Shown: positions 36,489-46,118, counted from the stretch's first letter. The stretch is 64,000 nucleotides of DNA from Rubrivivax albus (GCF_004016515.1 NZ_SACT01000007.1:186001-250000); one strand, 5' to 3'. The notes: generated by a model not told the origin, from the sequence alone. Translations and numbers: made by a program.

Positions 36489-39026
36489 ATGTCCGACCTG
36501 TCGAACCCGCCGTTGAACCTCGTCCCCGTGGACGATTCGCCGGTGACGGTGTCGCTTCCGGACGCGCCCTATCTCTGGCCCACGCCGCCGCTGGCCTGCT
36601 ATCCGCAGCCGATGCGCCCGATGGTGACCGACGCGTGCGTCGTCGAGGGCCTTAACGGCAAGACCATGCCCGGCCAGCTGGTGGCCTTCCACCCGGAGAA
36701 GGACGACCTTCAGCTGCAGGCATCCAACATGCGCCAGCCGCTGAAGATGCGGCTGAGCCAGTTCCGGCGACTGATCCTGGCCAAGCCGCTGTCGCCGCTG
36801 CCGGGCACGCCGTGCGTCGAGGACGGACATCCGCTGAACGAGCGCCCGCACCTACCCTACCGCATTCGGTTCACCGACGGCGACGAGGTCAGCGGCACGA
36901 CGGTGGGCAGCGTCGAGGAGGCCTGGGGTCTGTACCTGTTCGAGCCGCTCGATGCGATCGGCAGCGTGCGTCGGATCTTCGTCCCGCGCAGCGCCTACAC
37001 GGCGGCCGACATCGGCCCGAAGATCGGCGAAGTCCTGCTCGAGTTCGAGGTCACCACGCCGGGCGCACTGGACGACGCCCTGGAAGAGCAGAGCACCATG
37101 CGCAGCCGCCGCCTTGGCGACTTGCTGGTGATGCGCAAGGCGGTCACAGTCGACCAGCTTGCCGAGGCTCTGGAACAGCAGTGCAGCATGCCGATGGTGC
37201 GCATCGGCGACGCGCTGATGGCCATGGGTTACGTCACCGAGGCGGAGCTCGATGACGCCCTTCGCCAGCAGCACGACGAGCGCGGCGTCCCGCTGGGCGA
37301 ACTGCTGGTGCGCAACGGCGTCGTCACGCCGCAGGAGCTGCAGACCGCCCTTGCGCGCAAGATGGGCTACCCGATGGTGGACCTGAAGGCGTTCCCGTTC
37401 GACCGCGACGCCGTGGACCGCCTGCCTTACCAGGTGGCGATGCGCCGCAGCGTCGTGCCGCTGATGCTGCGCGGTGGCCGGCTGGTGGTGGCCCTGGACA
37501 ACCCCGGTCGCCGTGACGCGCTGGACGAGATCGAGTTCGTCACGCAGATGAAGGTCGTGCCGGTGCTGGCAGACCCACAGGAGGTGTCGCCGGCGATCGA
37601 GCGCGCCTACGAGCGACCTGACCTCAACGCCTGGATCCAGGCCGAAGAACTGCAAAGCGTCACCGCGCCGTCCGCCACCAGGCCGGACGCGCTGGATGCC
37701 CGCGAACTCCTGGCCACGCTGGAGCAACAGGACAGTCTGGACGCACCGCCGGAGACCGAGGAAGCGCAGATCGCGCAGAGCGACAACTCGCTGGTGCGGC
37801 TGATCAACAAGATGATCCTGGACGCACAGACGCAGTCGGTGTCCGACATCCACATCGAATGCCCGGGCAACCGGGAGAAGGTGCGCGTCCGCTTCCGCAA
37901 GGACGGTCACCTCAAGGCCTACCTCGAACTGCCGTACACCTACCGCTCGGCTGTGATCGCGCGCCTGAAGATCATGTGCGACCTCGACATCTCCGAGCGC
38001 CGCAAACCCCAGGACGGCAAGATCGCGTTCAGCAAGTTCTCCACCGGCTCGAAGCTCGAACTGCGCCTGGCCACGATCCCGACGCAGAACAACCTCGAGG
38101 ACGCGGTGCTGCGCCTGCTCAGTTCCGCCAGGCCGCAGCCGCTGGAGCAGCTGGGTTTCAGCGCCGCCAATCTCGACGGCCTGAAGTCGGTGATGAAACG
38201 CCCCTACGGCATGGTGCTGTGCGTCGGACCCACCGGCTCGGGCAAGACCACCACGCTGCACTCGGCGCTGTCGTTCATCAACACCCCCGACCGCAAGATC
38301 TGGACGGCCGAGGATCCGGTGGAGATCACGCAGAGCGGCCTGCGCCAGGTGCAGGTGAACCCGCGCATCGACTGGACCTTCGCCAAGGCGCTGCGCGCCT
38401 TCCTGCGTGCCGACCCGGACGTGATCATGGTCGGCGAAATCCGCGACCAGGAGACTGCGCAGACCGCCATCGAGGCGTCGCTCACGGGCCACCTGGTGCT
38501 GTCCACGCTGCACACCAACAGCGCGGCCGAGACCGTGACCCGGCTGCTCGACATGGGCATGGACCCGTTCAACTTCGCCGACTCGCTGCTGGGTGTGCTG
38601 GCGCAGCGCCTGGTGCGGCGGCTGTGCCCCAAGTGCCTGCAGTCGCGCCCGGCCACCGAGGCCGAGGTGGACGAACTGGCCGAGGACTGGCTGCATGTGT
38701 GGCCCGATGCCGACCACCGGCCGGCCAAGGCCGACCTGCTGGCCGACTGGACCGCGCGCCATGCGCAGGACGGCCGGCTGCACTTCCACCATGCGCCGGG
38801 CTGCAGCGCCTGCGACCACACCGGCTTCAAGGGCCGCGCCGCGCTGCACGAACTGCTGACGGTGACGCGCACCATCAAGCGGCAGATCCAGACCGGCGCC
38901 CGCGCCGAGGAGATCCTGAACTCGGCGATGGCCGAGGGCCTACGCACGCTGCGGCAGGACGGCATCGAGAAGGTGCTCGATGGCGTGACCACCATCGAAG
39001 AGGTCCGCGCCGGCAGCAATGGCTGA
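36489..39026 (+). CDS. GspE/PulE-family secretion ATPase with a long N-terminal extension
   Basis: An 845-residue protein, well above the 500-600 of typical GspE/PilB. Residues about 1-190 hold two small beta-rich modules (around LNGKTMPGQLVAFHPEKDDLQ and RFTDGDEVSGTTVGSVEEAW). About 195-370 is a GspE N-terminal (MshEN-like) region with repeated GDLLVMRKAVT, GDALMAMGYVT and GELLVRNGVVT units. The motor domain has Walker A GPTGSGKTTT near residue 580, an Asp box, Walker B-like IMVGEIRDQETAQTA, HLVLSTLHTNSA, and a zinc tetracysteine (CPKC near 712, CSAC near 772). ATG 36489 has GGAG 9 bp upstream. It is an orphan: no pilin or secretin genes are near, so a type IV pilus or type II secretion role is inferred only. 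Confidence 0.88.
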   Translation: MSDLSNPPLNLVPVDDSPVTVSLPDAPYLWPTPPLACYPQPMRPMVTDACVVEGLNGKTMPGQLVAFHPEKDDLQLQASNMRQPLKMRLSQFRRLILAKPLSPLPGTPCVEDGHPLNERPHLPYRIRFTDGDEVSGTTVGSVEEAWGLYLFEPLDAIGSVRRIFVPRSAYTAADIGPKIGEVLLEFEVTTPGALDDALEEQSTMRSRRLGDLLVMRKAVTVDQLAEALEQQCSMPMVRIGDALMAMGYVTEAELDDALRQQHDERGVPLGELLVRNGVVTPQELQTALARKMGYPMVDLKAFPFDRDAVDRLPYQVAMRRSVVPLMLRGGRLVVALDNPGRRDALDEIEFVTQMKVVPVLADPQEVSPAIERAYERPDLNAWIQAEELQSVTAPSATRPDALDARELLATLEQQDSLDAPPETEEAQIAQSDNSLVRLINKMILDAQTQSVSDIHIECPGNREKVRVRFRKDGHLKAYLELPYTYRSAVIARLKIMCDLDISERRKPQDGKIAFSKFSTGSKLELRLATIPTQNNLEDAVLRLLSSARPQPLEQLGFSAANLDGLKSVMKRPYGMVLCVGPTGSGKTTTLHSALSFINTPDRKIWTAEDPVEITQSGLRQVQVNPRIDWTFAKALRAFLRADPDVIMVGEIRDQETAQTAIEASLTGHLVLSTLHTNSAAETVTRLLDMGMDPFNFADSLLGVLAQRLVRRLCPKCLQSRPATEAEVDELAEDWLHVWPDADHRPAKADLLADWTARHAQDGRLHFHHAPGCSACDHTGFKGRAALHELLTVTRTIKRQIQTGARAEEILNSAMAEGLRTLRQDGIEKVLDGVTTIEEVRAGSNG

Positions 39027-39031
39027 GCCAG

Positions 39032-39065
39032 GACGTAGAACAGTCCCTGCGGACTGTTCTACGTC
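39032..39065 (+). terminator. 15-bp perfect hairpin downstream of the GspE-like gene
   Basis: Arms 39032-39046 and 39051-39065 pair perfectly (core AACAGTCC/GGACTGTT, outer GACGTAG/CTACGTC) around a CTGC loop, 5 bp after the stop. No U-tract follows, yet the stem is very stable and may end or protect the gspE-like transcript. It forms the first unit of a tandem repeat. Confidence 0.5.
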
Positions 39066-39260
39066 TGGCGAAGCGGCCGAGCTCTGCGAGGCCGTGGGTG
39101 CGGTGGAAGTTGAACAGTCCCTGCGGACTGTTTTCTGCCTGCCGAAGCGGCCGAGCTCTGCGAGGCCGTGAGTGCGACGGAAGTCAAGGAGCCCCTGCCG
39201 ACCGTTCCACACCTGCCCATACGACCGAGCGCCCGTGACCGCGGGAGCCGCAGTCGACCT
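39038..39260. repeat. tandem 74-bp repeat, two good copies and one degenerate copy, each with a hairpin
   Basis: Unit 1 starts at 39038 and unit 2 at 39112, both with GAACAGTCCCTGCGGACTGTT followed by a spacer containing GAAGCGGCCGAGCTCTGCGA and GGCCGTG. A third, diverged unit begins about 39186, where the hairpin arms have decayed. Unit 2 keeps an 8-bp stem (39113-39120 with 39125-39132). Period 74 bp. No open reading frame in it is credible. Confidence 0.7.
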
Positions 39261-39263
39261 CCC

Positions 39264-39293
39264 AAGAAAAACGGCCGCCCGGAGGCGGCCGTT
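39264..39293 (-). terminator. rho-independent terminator of the HU gene
   Basis: On the minus strand a 10-bp GC-rich stem (39293-39284 with 39279-39270, core ACGGCCGCC/GGCGGCCGT, 4-nt loop) is followed directly by TTTTCTT. It lies 18 bp after the HU stop, an ideal intrinsic terminator. Confidence 0.85.
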
Positions 39294-39311
39294 GGCAGGG
39301 ATGCCGGTCGA

Positions 39312-39761
39312 TCAGCTCGACGCAGCGTCCTTGAGCTTCTTCATCGGGCGGACCTTAACCTTCACGCTGGCCGGCTTGGCGGCGAACATGCGCTCTTGCT
39401 TGGTGAACGGGTCGATGCCCTTGCGCGCCTTCTTGGCCGGCACGTGGTTCACGCTGACCTTGAACAGGCCAGGCATCGTGAACGAACCCAGGCCCTTCTT
39501 GCTCAGCGAGGCGGCGATGGTGCTCTCCAGAGAGGCCAGCACCGACTTGACGTGCTTGACCTCGACGGCGGCCAGTTCGGCCAGGTGGGCGGCCAGGCTG
39601 GTCTTGTTGAACACCGTCTTGATCGCCTTCGGTGCGGCCTTGGGGGCTGCAGCCTTGGCGGCCTTCGGGGCGGCGGCCTTCTTCGCCGGAGCCGCCTTCT
39701 TCGCGGGAGCCGCCTTCGCGGCCTTCTTGGCGGGCGCAGCCGCCTTCTTCGCAGTTGCCAT
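39312..39761 (-). CDS. HU-family DNA-binding protein with Lys/Ala/Pro-rich N-terminal tail
   Basis: A 149-residue protein. Residues 1-46 are almost wholly Ala, Lys and Pro in PAKKA-like repeats, resembling a histone H1 tail. Residues about 47-149 form an HU/IHF fold: TVFNKTSLAAHLAELAAVEVKHVKSVLASLESTIAASLSKKG, FTMPGLFKVSVNHVPAKKARKGIDPFTKQERMFAAKPASVKVKVRP, with the DNA-contacting beta arm. Such tailed HU proteins act as nucleoid proteins in Burkholderiales. It has its own sigma70-like promoter, an AAAGGA ribosome site and an intrinsic terminator, so it is a single-gene, probably highly expressed unit. Confidence 0.9.
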   Translation of the reverse strand: MATAKKAAAPAKKAAKAAPAKKAAPAKKAAAPKAAKAAAPKAAPKAIKTVFNKTSLAAHLAELAAVEVKHVKSVLASLESTIAASLSKKGLGSFTMPGLFKVSVNHVPAKKARKGIDPFTKQERMFAAKPASVKVKVRPMKKLKDAASS

Positions 39762-39810
39762 GAGTGTCTGTCCTTTTAGATGGAGTTCGCTCGTTTCAGC
39801 GAGCATGCGA

Positions 39811-39838
39811 ATTCTAGGCACTTCTGCGCCGTTTTGAA
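39811..39838 (-). promoter_or_regulatory. sigma70-type promoter of the HU gene
   Basis: TTCAAA (39838-39833) and TAGAAT (39816-39811), spaced 16 bp, match the -35 and -10 consensus in 4 and 5 of 6 positions. They lie about 50 bp before the ATG in a locally A/T-rich stretch. An inverted repeat GCTCG/CGAGC falls in the leader. Confidence 0.6.
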
Positions 39839-39929
39839 GCACCGAGGGCCGCAGAAATCGCGCTTTTCGCGCTCGAAACGCGGCTTTCATGCCACGCCGT
39901 GGTCAACCGATGCGACGAAGCTGCGCGAA

Positions 39930-41552
39930 TCAGGACACCGCCGCCTCGGCCACGCCATCGCGGCCACCGTGCTTGACCGCATAGAGCGCGCTGTCGGCGC
40001 GCGACATCAGCGCATCGAGTGCGCACGGGCCGACGACAGTGGCCAGGCCGATGCTCACCGTGCAGGCAGGCACGGCCGCGTCATCGACCGTCGCCTGCGC
40101 GCGAAGCCGGCCGAGCGCATCGCGCACACGCTGCGCCAGCGCATGCGCCTCGCGCGGGCCGCCTTCCACCAGCACGACGAACTCGTCGCCACCCAGCCGC
40201 GCCGGCGGCTCGGTGCCACGACAGCTCGCGCGCAGCACGTCGGCCAGCGCACACAGCAACTGGTCGCCTGCCGCGTGGCCCTGCGTGTCGTTGACCTGCT
40301 TGAAGTGGTCGATGTCGATCAAGAGCAGCGACACGGCCACGTCCGCGCGTGCACGCGACAGCCGCGCCAGCGCACGCTCCACGAAGCCGCGCCGGTTGGC
40401 GATGCCGGTCAGCGGGTCGAGCCGGGACTCGCGCTGTGCGCGCACCAGATCCACCTGCGCGGCCATGGTGCGTGCACTGCGCTGCGCACGCTCGAACACC
40501 AGACGCTCGCGCGCCGCGTGGAACTGCCGATGTGCCGCGAGCGCCTGCCGATGGTCGCCTGCGGCCTCGTGCGCGAGCGACAGGGTCAGCAGGATCGCGT
40601 CGGTGTGCAGTTCCGTGCCCATGGCACGCGCCTGCCGCAGCGCCGCTTCGCACACCGCCACGGCCTCCGTCAGGCGCCCGAGTTCGGTCAGTGCACGGGC
40701 CCGTGTGCGTGACAGGTGCAGTGCGTCGAGCGTGCTCACCCGCTCGGCTGCCTTGACCTCGGGCCGCTCCAGCACCTCGAGCGCACGTGCCGGCTGGCCG
40801 GCCATCAGCAGCGCCAGCGCCAGCGAATCCTGCCCCGACAGCACCTCGCCGTGCCCGGCGGCCAGCCCGTCGGCCATGCTGGACTCGGCCAGTTGCACGG
40901 CCTGCTCGGCACGCGGCATCCAGGCTGACGACGGCACGCCGGCGTCACGGTCGCGCTCGGCCCAGCAGGCCAGCGCCATCGCCAGGTTGTGGCGCACGCC
41001 GATGTGGCGCAGGTCGGAAGGGTCCGGCGGCAGCAGCGCCATGCACTCCTCGTAGGCCAGCGCTGCACCCTGCGGGTCGCCCACCGCGTTCAATGCCGTG
41101 CCCAGGCCGTTGAGCAGGCCGCACAGCACACCCGCATCGCCCTGGGGCCGTGCGAGTGCCAGCGCCTGGGTCAGCTGGTCCAGCGCGGCGGCATGGTCGC
41201 CCTGCGCGAAGCGCAGCATGGCCACCGCATTGCGCGCCGTGGCCTGCCCGCCCGCGTCGCCCAGCGCTTCGAACACCGCCAGCGCCTCCGACGCCGCGGC
41301 CTCGGCCGCCGGCACGTCGTCGGCCAGGCCGAGACTTCGCGCCAGCAGGCACAGCGCATGCCCCTGCACCCGGGCGCGACCGGCATCGCGCGCCTGCACG
41401 ACCAGGTGCCGCAGCACCGGCTGGGCCTGCGCATGCGGCAAGGTCTGCAGCTGCCGCAGCGCGGCGATGGCGGCATCGTCGTCGGACGGCAATGCCGCCG
41501 GGCTCAAGGTCGGCGCGGTGGACAAGGTCGGGCCTCGGGCAGTCGTGGCCAC
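39930..41552 (-). CDS. TPR-repeat diguanylate cyclase (GGDEF)
   Basis: A protein of about 540 residues if the GTG at 41552 is used; a TTG 66 nt upstream is the alternative and no strong ribosome site decides. Residues about 20-370 are tandem TPR-like helical pairs (FEALGDAGGQATARNAVAMLRFAQGD, LNGLGTALNAVGDPQGAALAYEECM). The C-terminal domain (about 380-535) is a GGDEF domain with DPLTGIANRRGFVERAL, LLIDIDHFKQVNDTQGH and an intact RLGGDEFVVL at about 452-461, so it should make c-di-GMP. No signal peptide: a soluble, TPR-sensing cyclase. Its start region faces the aromatic-CoA operon across a 110-bp divergent gap. Confidence 0.85.
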   Translation of the reverse strand: MATTARGPTLSTAPTLSPAALPSDDDAAIAALRQLQTLPHAQAQPVLRHLVVQARDAGRARVQGHALCLLARSLGLADDVPAAEAAASEALAVFEALGDAGGQATARNAVAMLRFAQGDHAAALDQLTQALALARPQGDAGVLCGLLNGLGTALNAVGDPQGAALAYEECMALLPPDPSDLRHIGVRHNLAMALACWAERDRDAGVPSSAWMPRAEQAVQLAESSMADGLAAGHGEVLSGQDSLALALLMAGQPARALEVLERPEVKAAERVSTLDALHLSRTRARALTELGRLTEAVAVCEAALRQARAMGTELHTDAILLTLSLAHEAAGDHRQALAAHRQFHAARERLVFERAQRSARTMAAQVDLVRAQRESRLDPLTGIANRRGFVERALARLSRARADVAVSLLLIDIDHFKQVNDTQGHAAGDQLLCALADVLRASCRGTEPPARLGGDEFVVLVEGGPREAHALAQRVRDALGRLRAQATVDDAAVPACTVSIGLATVVGPCALDALMSRADSALYAVKHGGRDGVAEAAVS

Positions 41553-41621
41553 ATTCTGGCGCCAGTGAACGAGCCCGCGTCCACCTGCCCGCGGGATCGT
41601 TGCAGCGCTTGTCTCCAAAAC

Positions 41622-41637
41622 ACTTTAGATCTAAAGT
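41622..41637. promoter_or_regulatory. perfect 16-bp palindromic MarR operator before the aminobenzoyl-CoA operon
   Basis: ACTTTAGATCTAAAGT is a perfect palindrome lying 26 bp before the ATG of the first operon gene. It is strikingly A/T-rich in this genome and has the size and symmetry of MarR-family operators in aromatic-acid operons. A possible promoter TTGTCT (41609-41614) and TAAAGT (41632-41637) with 17-bp spacing overlaps it, so the MarR protein encoded at 44724 should repress by blocking polymerase. Confidence 0.65.
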
Positions 41638-41662
41638 ATCTACCCGACCTCGGGAGACCCGG

Positions 41663-43975
41663 ATGAACATCGTCTGCATCGGCGGCGGCCCCGCCGGCCT
41701 GTACTTTGCACTGCTGATGAAGCAGCTCGACCCGTCGCACGACATCACCGTCGTCGAGCGCAACCGGCCCTACGACACCTTCGGCTGGGGCGTGGTGTTC
41801 TCCGACGCGACGATGGACAACATGCGCCTGTGGGACGCGCCCACCGCCGCCGAGATCGAGCAGGCCTTCAACCACTGGGACGACATCGAGCTGCACTTCA
41901 AGGGCCGCACCATCCGCAGCGGCGGCCATGGCTTCGTGGGCATCGGGCGCAAGAAGCTGCTCAACATCCTGCAGGCGCGCTGCGAGGTTCTGGGCGTGAA
42001 GCTGGTCTTCGAGACCGAGGCCGACAGCGATGCCGACTACCCCGACGCCGACCTCATCGTGGCCAGCGACGGCATCAATTCGCGCATCCGCACGAAGCAA
42101 GCCGCGGTGTTCCGGCCCGACATCGTCACCCGCCCCAACCGCTACATCTGGCTGGGCACGAAGAAGCAGTACGACGCCTTCACCTTCCTGTTCGAGAAGA
42201 CGGAGCACGGCTGGTTCCAGGCCCATGTCTACAAGTTCGACGAAGAGACGGCCACCTTCATCGTCGAGTGTCCTGAGCACGTGTGGCTGGCCCACGGGCT
42301 GGACAAGGCGGGCGTCGACGATTCCATCGCCTTCTGCGAGAACCTCTTCGCCGCCAACCTGCAGGGCGAGAAGCTGCTGAGCAACGCGCGCCACCTGCGC
42401 GGCAGCGCGTGGCTGAACTTCCAGCGCGTGACCTGCGAACAATGGTCGCTGCACAACGGCCGCAGCCACGTGGTGCTGATGGGCGACGCGGTGCACACCG
42501 CGCACTTCGCCATCGGCTCGGGCACCAAGCTGGCCATCGAGGACGCGATCGAGCTCACGCGGCTGTTCAAGGAGACGCCGGATGCGGCGGCGAACATGCC
42601 CGCGCTGCTGGCCGAGTACCAGGCCCACCGCCGCATCGACGTGCTGCGCCTGCAGAACGCGGCCTGGAACGCGATGGAGTGGTTCGAGGTCTGTGGCCAG
42701 CGCTACTGCGACACGCTGGAGCCCGAGCAGTTCATGTACAGCCTGCTCACGCGCAGCCAACGCATCAGCCACGAGAACCTGCGCCTGCGCGACGCCGGCT
42801 GGCTGGAGGGCTACGAACGCTGGCTGGCGCAGCGCGCCGGGCTCGACGGCCAGCTGGCCGTGCCGCCGATGTTCACGCCCTGGCACCTGCGCGGCATCAC
42901 GCTGAAGAACCGCGTGGTGGTTTCGCCGATGGCGCAGTACCGCTGCAGCGATGGCCTGCCCGGCGAGTACCACCTGGTGCACCTGGGCGCCCGCGCCATG
43001 GGTGGCGCGGCGATGGTGGTGGCCGAGATGACCTGCACCAGCCCCGACGCCCGCATCACCCCCGGCTGCCCCGGCCTGTGGAACGACGCACAGCGTGACG
43101 CCTGGACGCGCATCGTCGACTACGTGCACCGCGAGACGGACGCGAAGATCGCGATCCAGATCGGGCATGCCGGACCCAAAGGCTCCACCAACGCACCGTG
43201 GGACCACACCGGTGCCGACCGGCCCTTGCCCGCGGACAACTGGCCCCTGCTGGCGGCGTCCGCCCTGCCCTACCTGCACGATGGCCAGGTGCCGAGGGCC
43301 ATGACCCGTGCCGACATGGACCGCGTGCGCGACGATTTCGTGGCCGCCACGCGCCGCGCCGCCGAGGCCGGTTTCGACTGGCTGGAGCTGCACTGCGCGC
43401 ACGGCTACCTGCTGTCCAGCTTCATCTCGCCGCTGACCAACCGCCGCGACGACGACTACGGCGGCACGCTGGCCAAACGGCTGCGCTTCCCGCTGGAGGT
43501 CTTCGCCGCCGTGCGCGCCGCCTGGCCCGATCAACTACCGATCTCGGTGCGCATCTCCGCGCACGACTGGGTCGAGGGCGGCATCACGCCAGCCGACGCG
43601 GTGGAGATCGCCCGCGCCTTCAAGGCCGCCGGGGCGGACCTGATCGACTGCAGCTCCGGCCAGGTGAGCGCCGAACAGAGGCCGACCTACGGCCGCATGT
43701 ACCAGACACCGTTCGCCGACCGCATCCGCCAGGAGGCCGGCATCCCGACCATGGCGGTGGGCGCCATCAGCGAGGCAGACCACGTCAACAGCATCATCGC
43801 CAGCGGCCGCGCCGACCTTTGCGCCGTGGCCCGCCCGCACCTGGCCAACCCGGCCTGGACGCTGACCGAGGCGGCCAAGATCGGCTACACCGCCATCGAC
43901 TGGCCCAAGCCCTACCTCAGCGGCAAGTCGCAGATGGAAGCGCTGTTCCAGCGCGCCAAGGCGGCCAGCACATGA
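41663..43975 (+). CDS. abmA: Bifunctional 2-aminobenzoyl-CoA (or salicylyl-CoA) monooxygenase/reductase
   Basis: A 770-residue two-domain flavoprotein. Residues 1-395 are a class A flavin monooxygenase: GGGPAG at 7-12, ERNRPYDTFGWGVVFSD, DLIVASDGINS and VVLMGDAVHTAHFAIGSG. Residues about 400-770 are an Old Yellow Enzyme-type reductase: MFTPWHLRGITLKNRVVVSPMAQY, IQIGHAGPKGS, LHCAHGYLLSSFISPLTNRRDDDYGG and ARPHLANP. This exact fusion and length is the 2-aminobenzoyl-CoA monooxygenase/reductase of the Azoarcus-type anthranilate pathway, which hydroxylates and then reduces the ring. A salicylyl-CoA 5-hydroxylase identity is the alternative. GGAG lies 7 bp before the ATG. First gene of a coupled operon. 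Confidence 0.85.
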   Translation: MNIVCIGGGPAGLYFALLMKQLDPSHDITVVERNRPYDTFGWGVVFSDATMDNMRLWDAPTAAEIEQAFNHWDDIELHFKGRTIRSGGHGFVGIGRKKLLNILQARCEVLGVKLVFETEADSDADYPDADLIVASDGINSRIRTKQAAVFRPDIVTRPNRYIWLGTKKQYDAFTFLFEKTEHGWFQAHVYKFDEETATFIVECPEHVWLAHGLDKAGVDDSIAFCENLFAANLQGEKLLSNARHLRGSAWLNFQRVTCEQWSLHNGRSHVVLMGDAVHTAHFAIGSGTKLAIEDAIELTRLFKETPDAAANMPALLAEYQAHRRIDVLRLQNAAWNAMEWFEVCGQRYCDTLEPEQFMYSLLTRSQRISHENLRLRDAGWLEGYERWLAQRAGLDGQLAVPPMFTPWHLRGITLKNRVVVSPMAQYRCSDGLPGEYHLVHLGARAMGGAAMVVAEMTCTSPDARITPGCPGLWNDAQRDAWTRIVDYVHRETDAKIAIQIGHAGPKGSTNAPWDHTGADRPLPADNWPLLAASALPYLHDGQVPRAMTRADMDRVRDDFVAATRRAAEAGFDWLELHCAHGYLLSSFISPLTNRRDDDYGGTLAKRLRFPLEVFAAVRAAWPDQLPISVRISAHDWVEGGITPADAVEIARAFKAAGADLIDCSSGQVSAEQRPTYGRMYQTPFADRIRQEAGIPTMAVGAISEADHVNSIIASGRADLCAVARPHLANPAWTLTEAAKIGYTAIDWPKPYLSGKSQMEALFQRAKAAST

Positions 43976-44727
43976 CGCGGCACGCGCTGATCACCGGGGG
44001 CGGGCGTGGCATCGGCGCGGCCATCGCGCGCCGCCTGGCTACCGAAGGGATGCGGCTGACGCTGACCGGCCGCGACGGCGCGGCGCTGCAGGCCTTTGCG
44101 GCGACCCTGCCGACCGACACCCTGGCCGTCGCCGGCGACGTGAGCGACCCGGCGCAGGTGGCCGCGGTCTTTGCAGCGGCGCGCGCCCGCTTCGGCCCGG
44201 TTCAGGTGCTGGTCAACAACGCCGGCCAGGCCGCCACCGCGCCGCTGCACAGGACCGACGACGCGCTGTGGGCGCGCATGCTCGCGGTCAACCTCACCGG
44301 CACCTTCCTGTGCACGCGCGAGGCATTGGCCGACATGCGTGCCGCCGGTGCCGGCCGCATCGTCAACGTCGCCAGCACGGCCGGCCAGCGCGGTTATGCC
44401 TACTGCAGCGCCTATGCGGCCGCCAAGCACGGCGTGGTCGGCCTCACGCGCTCGCTAGCGCTGGAGGTGGCGGCCACCGGCATCACCGTCAACGCGGTGT
44501 GCCCTGGCTTCACCGACACCGACATCGTCGCCGACAGCGTGCAGCGCATCGTCGACAAGACCGGCCGCACCGAAGCCGATGCCATGGCCGAGTTCACCCG
44601 CCACAACCCGCAGGGCCGCCTGGTGTGCCCCGAGGAAGTGGCCGACGCCGTGGCCTGGCTGTGCAGCGACGGTGCGGCGGCGGTGCACGGACAATGCGTT
44701 TCGGTCAGCGGCGGAGAAGTCATGTGA
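43972..44727 (+). CDS. Short-chain dehydrogenase/reductase of the aminobenzoyl-CoA operon
   Basis: A 251-residue classical SDR: ALITGGGRGIGAAIARRL at the N-terminus for NAD(P), LVNNAG near residue 80, a Ser in VNVASTAG, and the catalytic Tyr-Lys in YCSAYAAAKHG, followed by VNAVCPGFTDTDIV. It probably acts on a hydroxy- or oxo-acyl-CoA after ring reduction. The ATG overlaps the oxygenase stop (ATGA). Confidence 0.9.
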   Translation: MTRHALITGGGRGIGAAIARRLATEGMRLTLTGRDGAALQAFAATLPTDTLAVAGDVSDPAQVAAVFAAARARFGPVQVLVNNAGQAATAPLHRTDDALWARMLAVNLTGTFLCTREALADMRAAGAGRIVNVASTAGQRGYAYCSAYAAAKHGVVGLTRSLALEVAATGITVNAVCPGFTDTDIVADSVQRIVDKTGRTEADAMAEFTRHNPQGRLVCPEEVADAVAWLCSDGAAAVHGQCVSVSGGEVM

Positions 44728-45235
44728 ACAAGCCATTGCGCCTGGTGCAGGGCCTGGACGGCCAGCGTGACGCCGGCCACGAGGCCCGTGCGGCGGAGAA
44801 CGATCACGCCAGCCTCAAGCTGTGGCTGCGCCTGCTGGCCACCGCCACACAGATCGAGACCGAGATCCGACGCCGTCTGCGCACGCAGTTCGACACCACG
44901 CTGCCGCGCTTCGACTACCTGGCGCAGTTGCATCGCCACCCCGAAGGCCTGCGCATGAACGAGCTTTCGCGGCACCTGATGGTCACCGGCGGCAGCATCA
45001 CCGGCCTGACCGACCAGCTGGAGCAGGAAGGCTACGTGCAGCGCGAGCAGTCGCCGGAAGACCGGCGCGCCTTCCTGCTACGCCTGACGCCCGCCGGCCG
45101 GGCCGCCTTCGAAGGTATGGCCGCGGTGCACGAAGGCTGGGTGATCGAACTGCTCGGCGGCCTGAATACCACCGAGCGCAGCACGCTGCACGGCCTGCTT
45201 GGCCGGCTGCGCGTGACGATGCCGACGGAGACCCC

Positions 45236-45239
<4 letters not shown>
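44724..45239 (+). CDS. MarR family transcriptional regulator
   Basis: A 171-residue winged-helix protein: LKLWLRLLATATQIETEIRRRL (dimer helix), FDYLAQLHRHPEGLRMNELSRHLMVTGGSITGLTDQLEQEGYVQRE (helix-turn-helix), SPEDRRAFLLRLTPAGRAAFEGM (wing). The GTG start overlaps the SDR stop (GTGA). Its position in the operon makes autoregulation likely; the palindrome at 41622-41637 is its expected operator, with a CoA thioester as the usual inducer for this branch of the family. Confidence 0.91.
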
Positions 45240-46093
<854 letters not shown>

Positions 46094-46118
46094 ACTTGCC
46101 GCCGTATTCGACGAGGAA

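Noticed and set aside
38940..39212. Minus-strand 90-codon frame over the repeats
   Set aside because: It runs out of the GspE gene through repeat units; the peptide itself repeats with the DNA and no ribosome site is present.
39032..39260. Possible CRISPR array at the tandem repeats
   Set aside because: Only two to three units, repeat period of 74 bp without unique 30-40-bp spacers, and the whole unit is repeated. No cas genes.
41553..41618. Upstream TTG start adding 22 residues to the TPR-GGDEF protein
   Set aside because: It would place the start next to the MarR palindrome and has no ribosome site. The GTG at 41552 is not strong either, so the start is left as uncertain.
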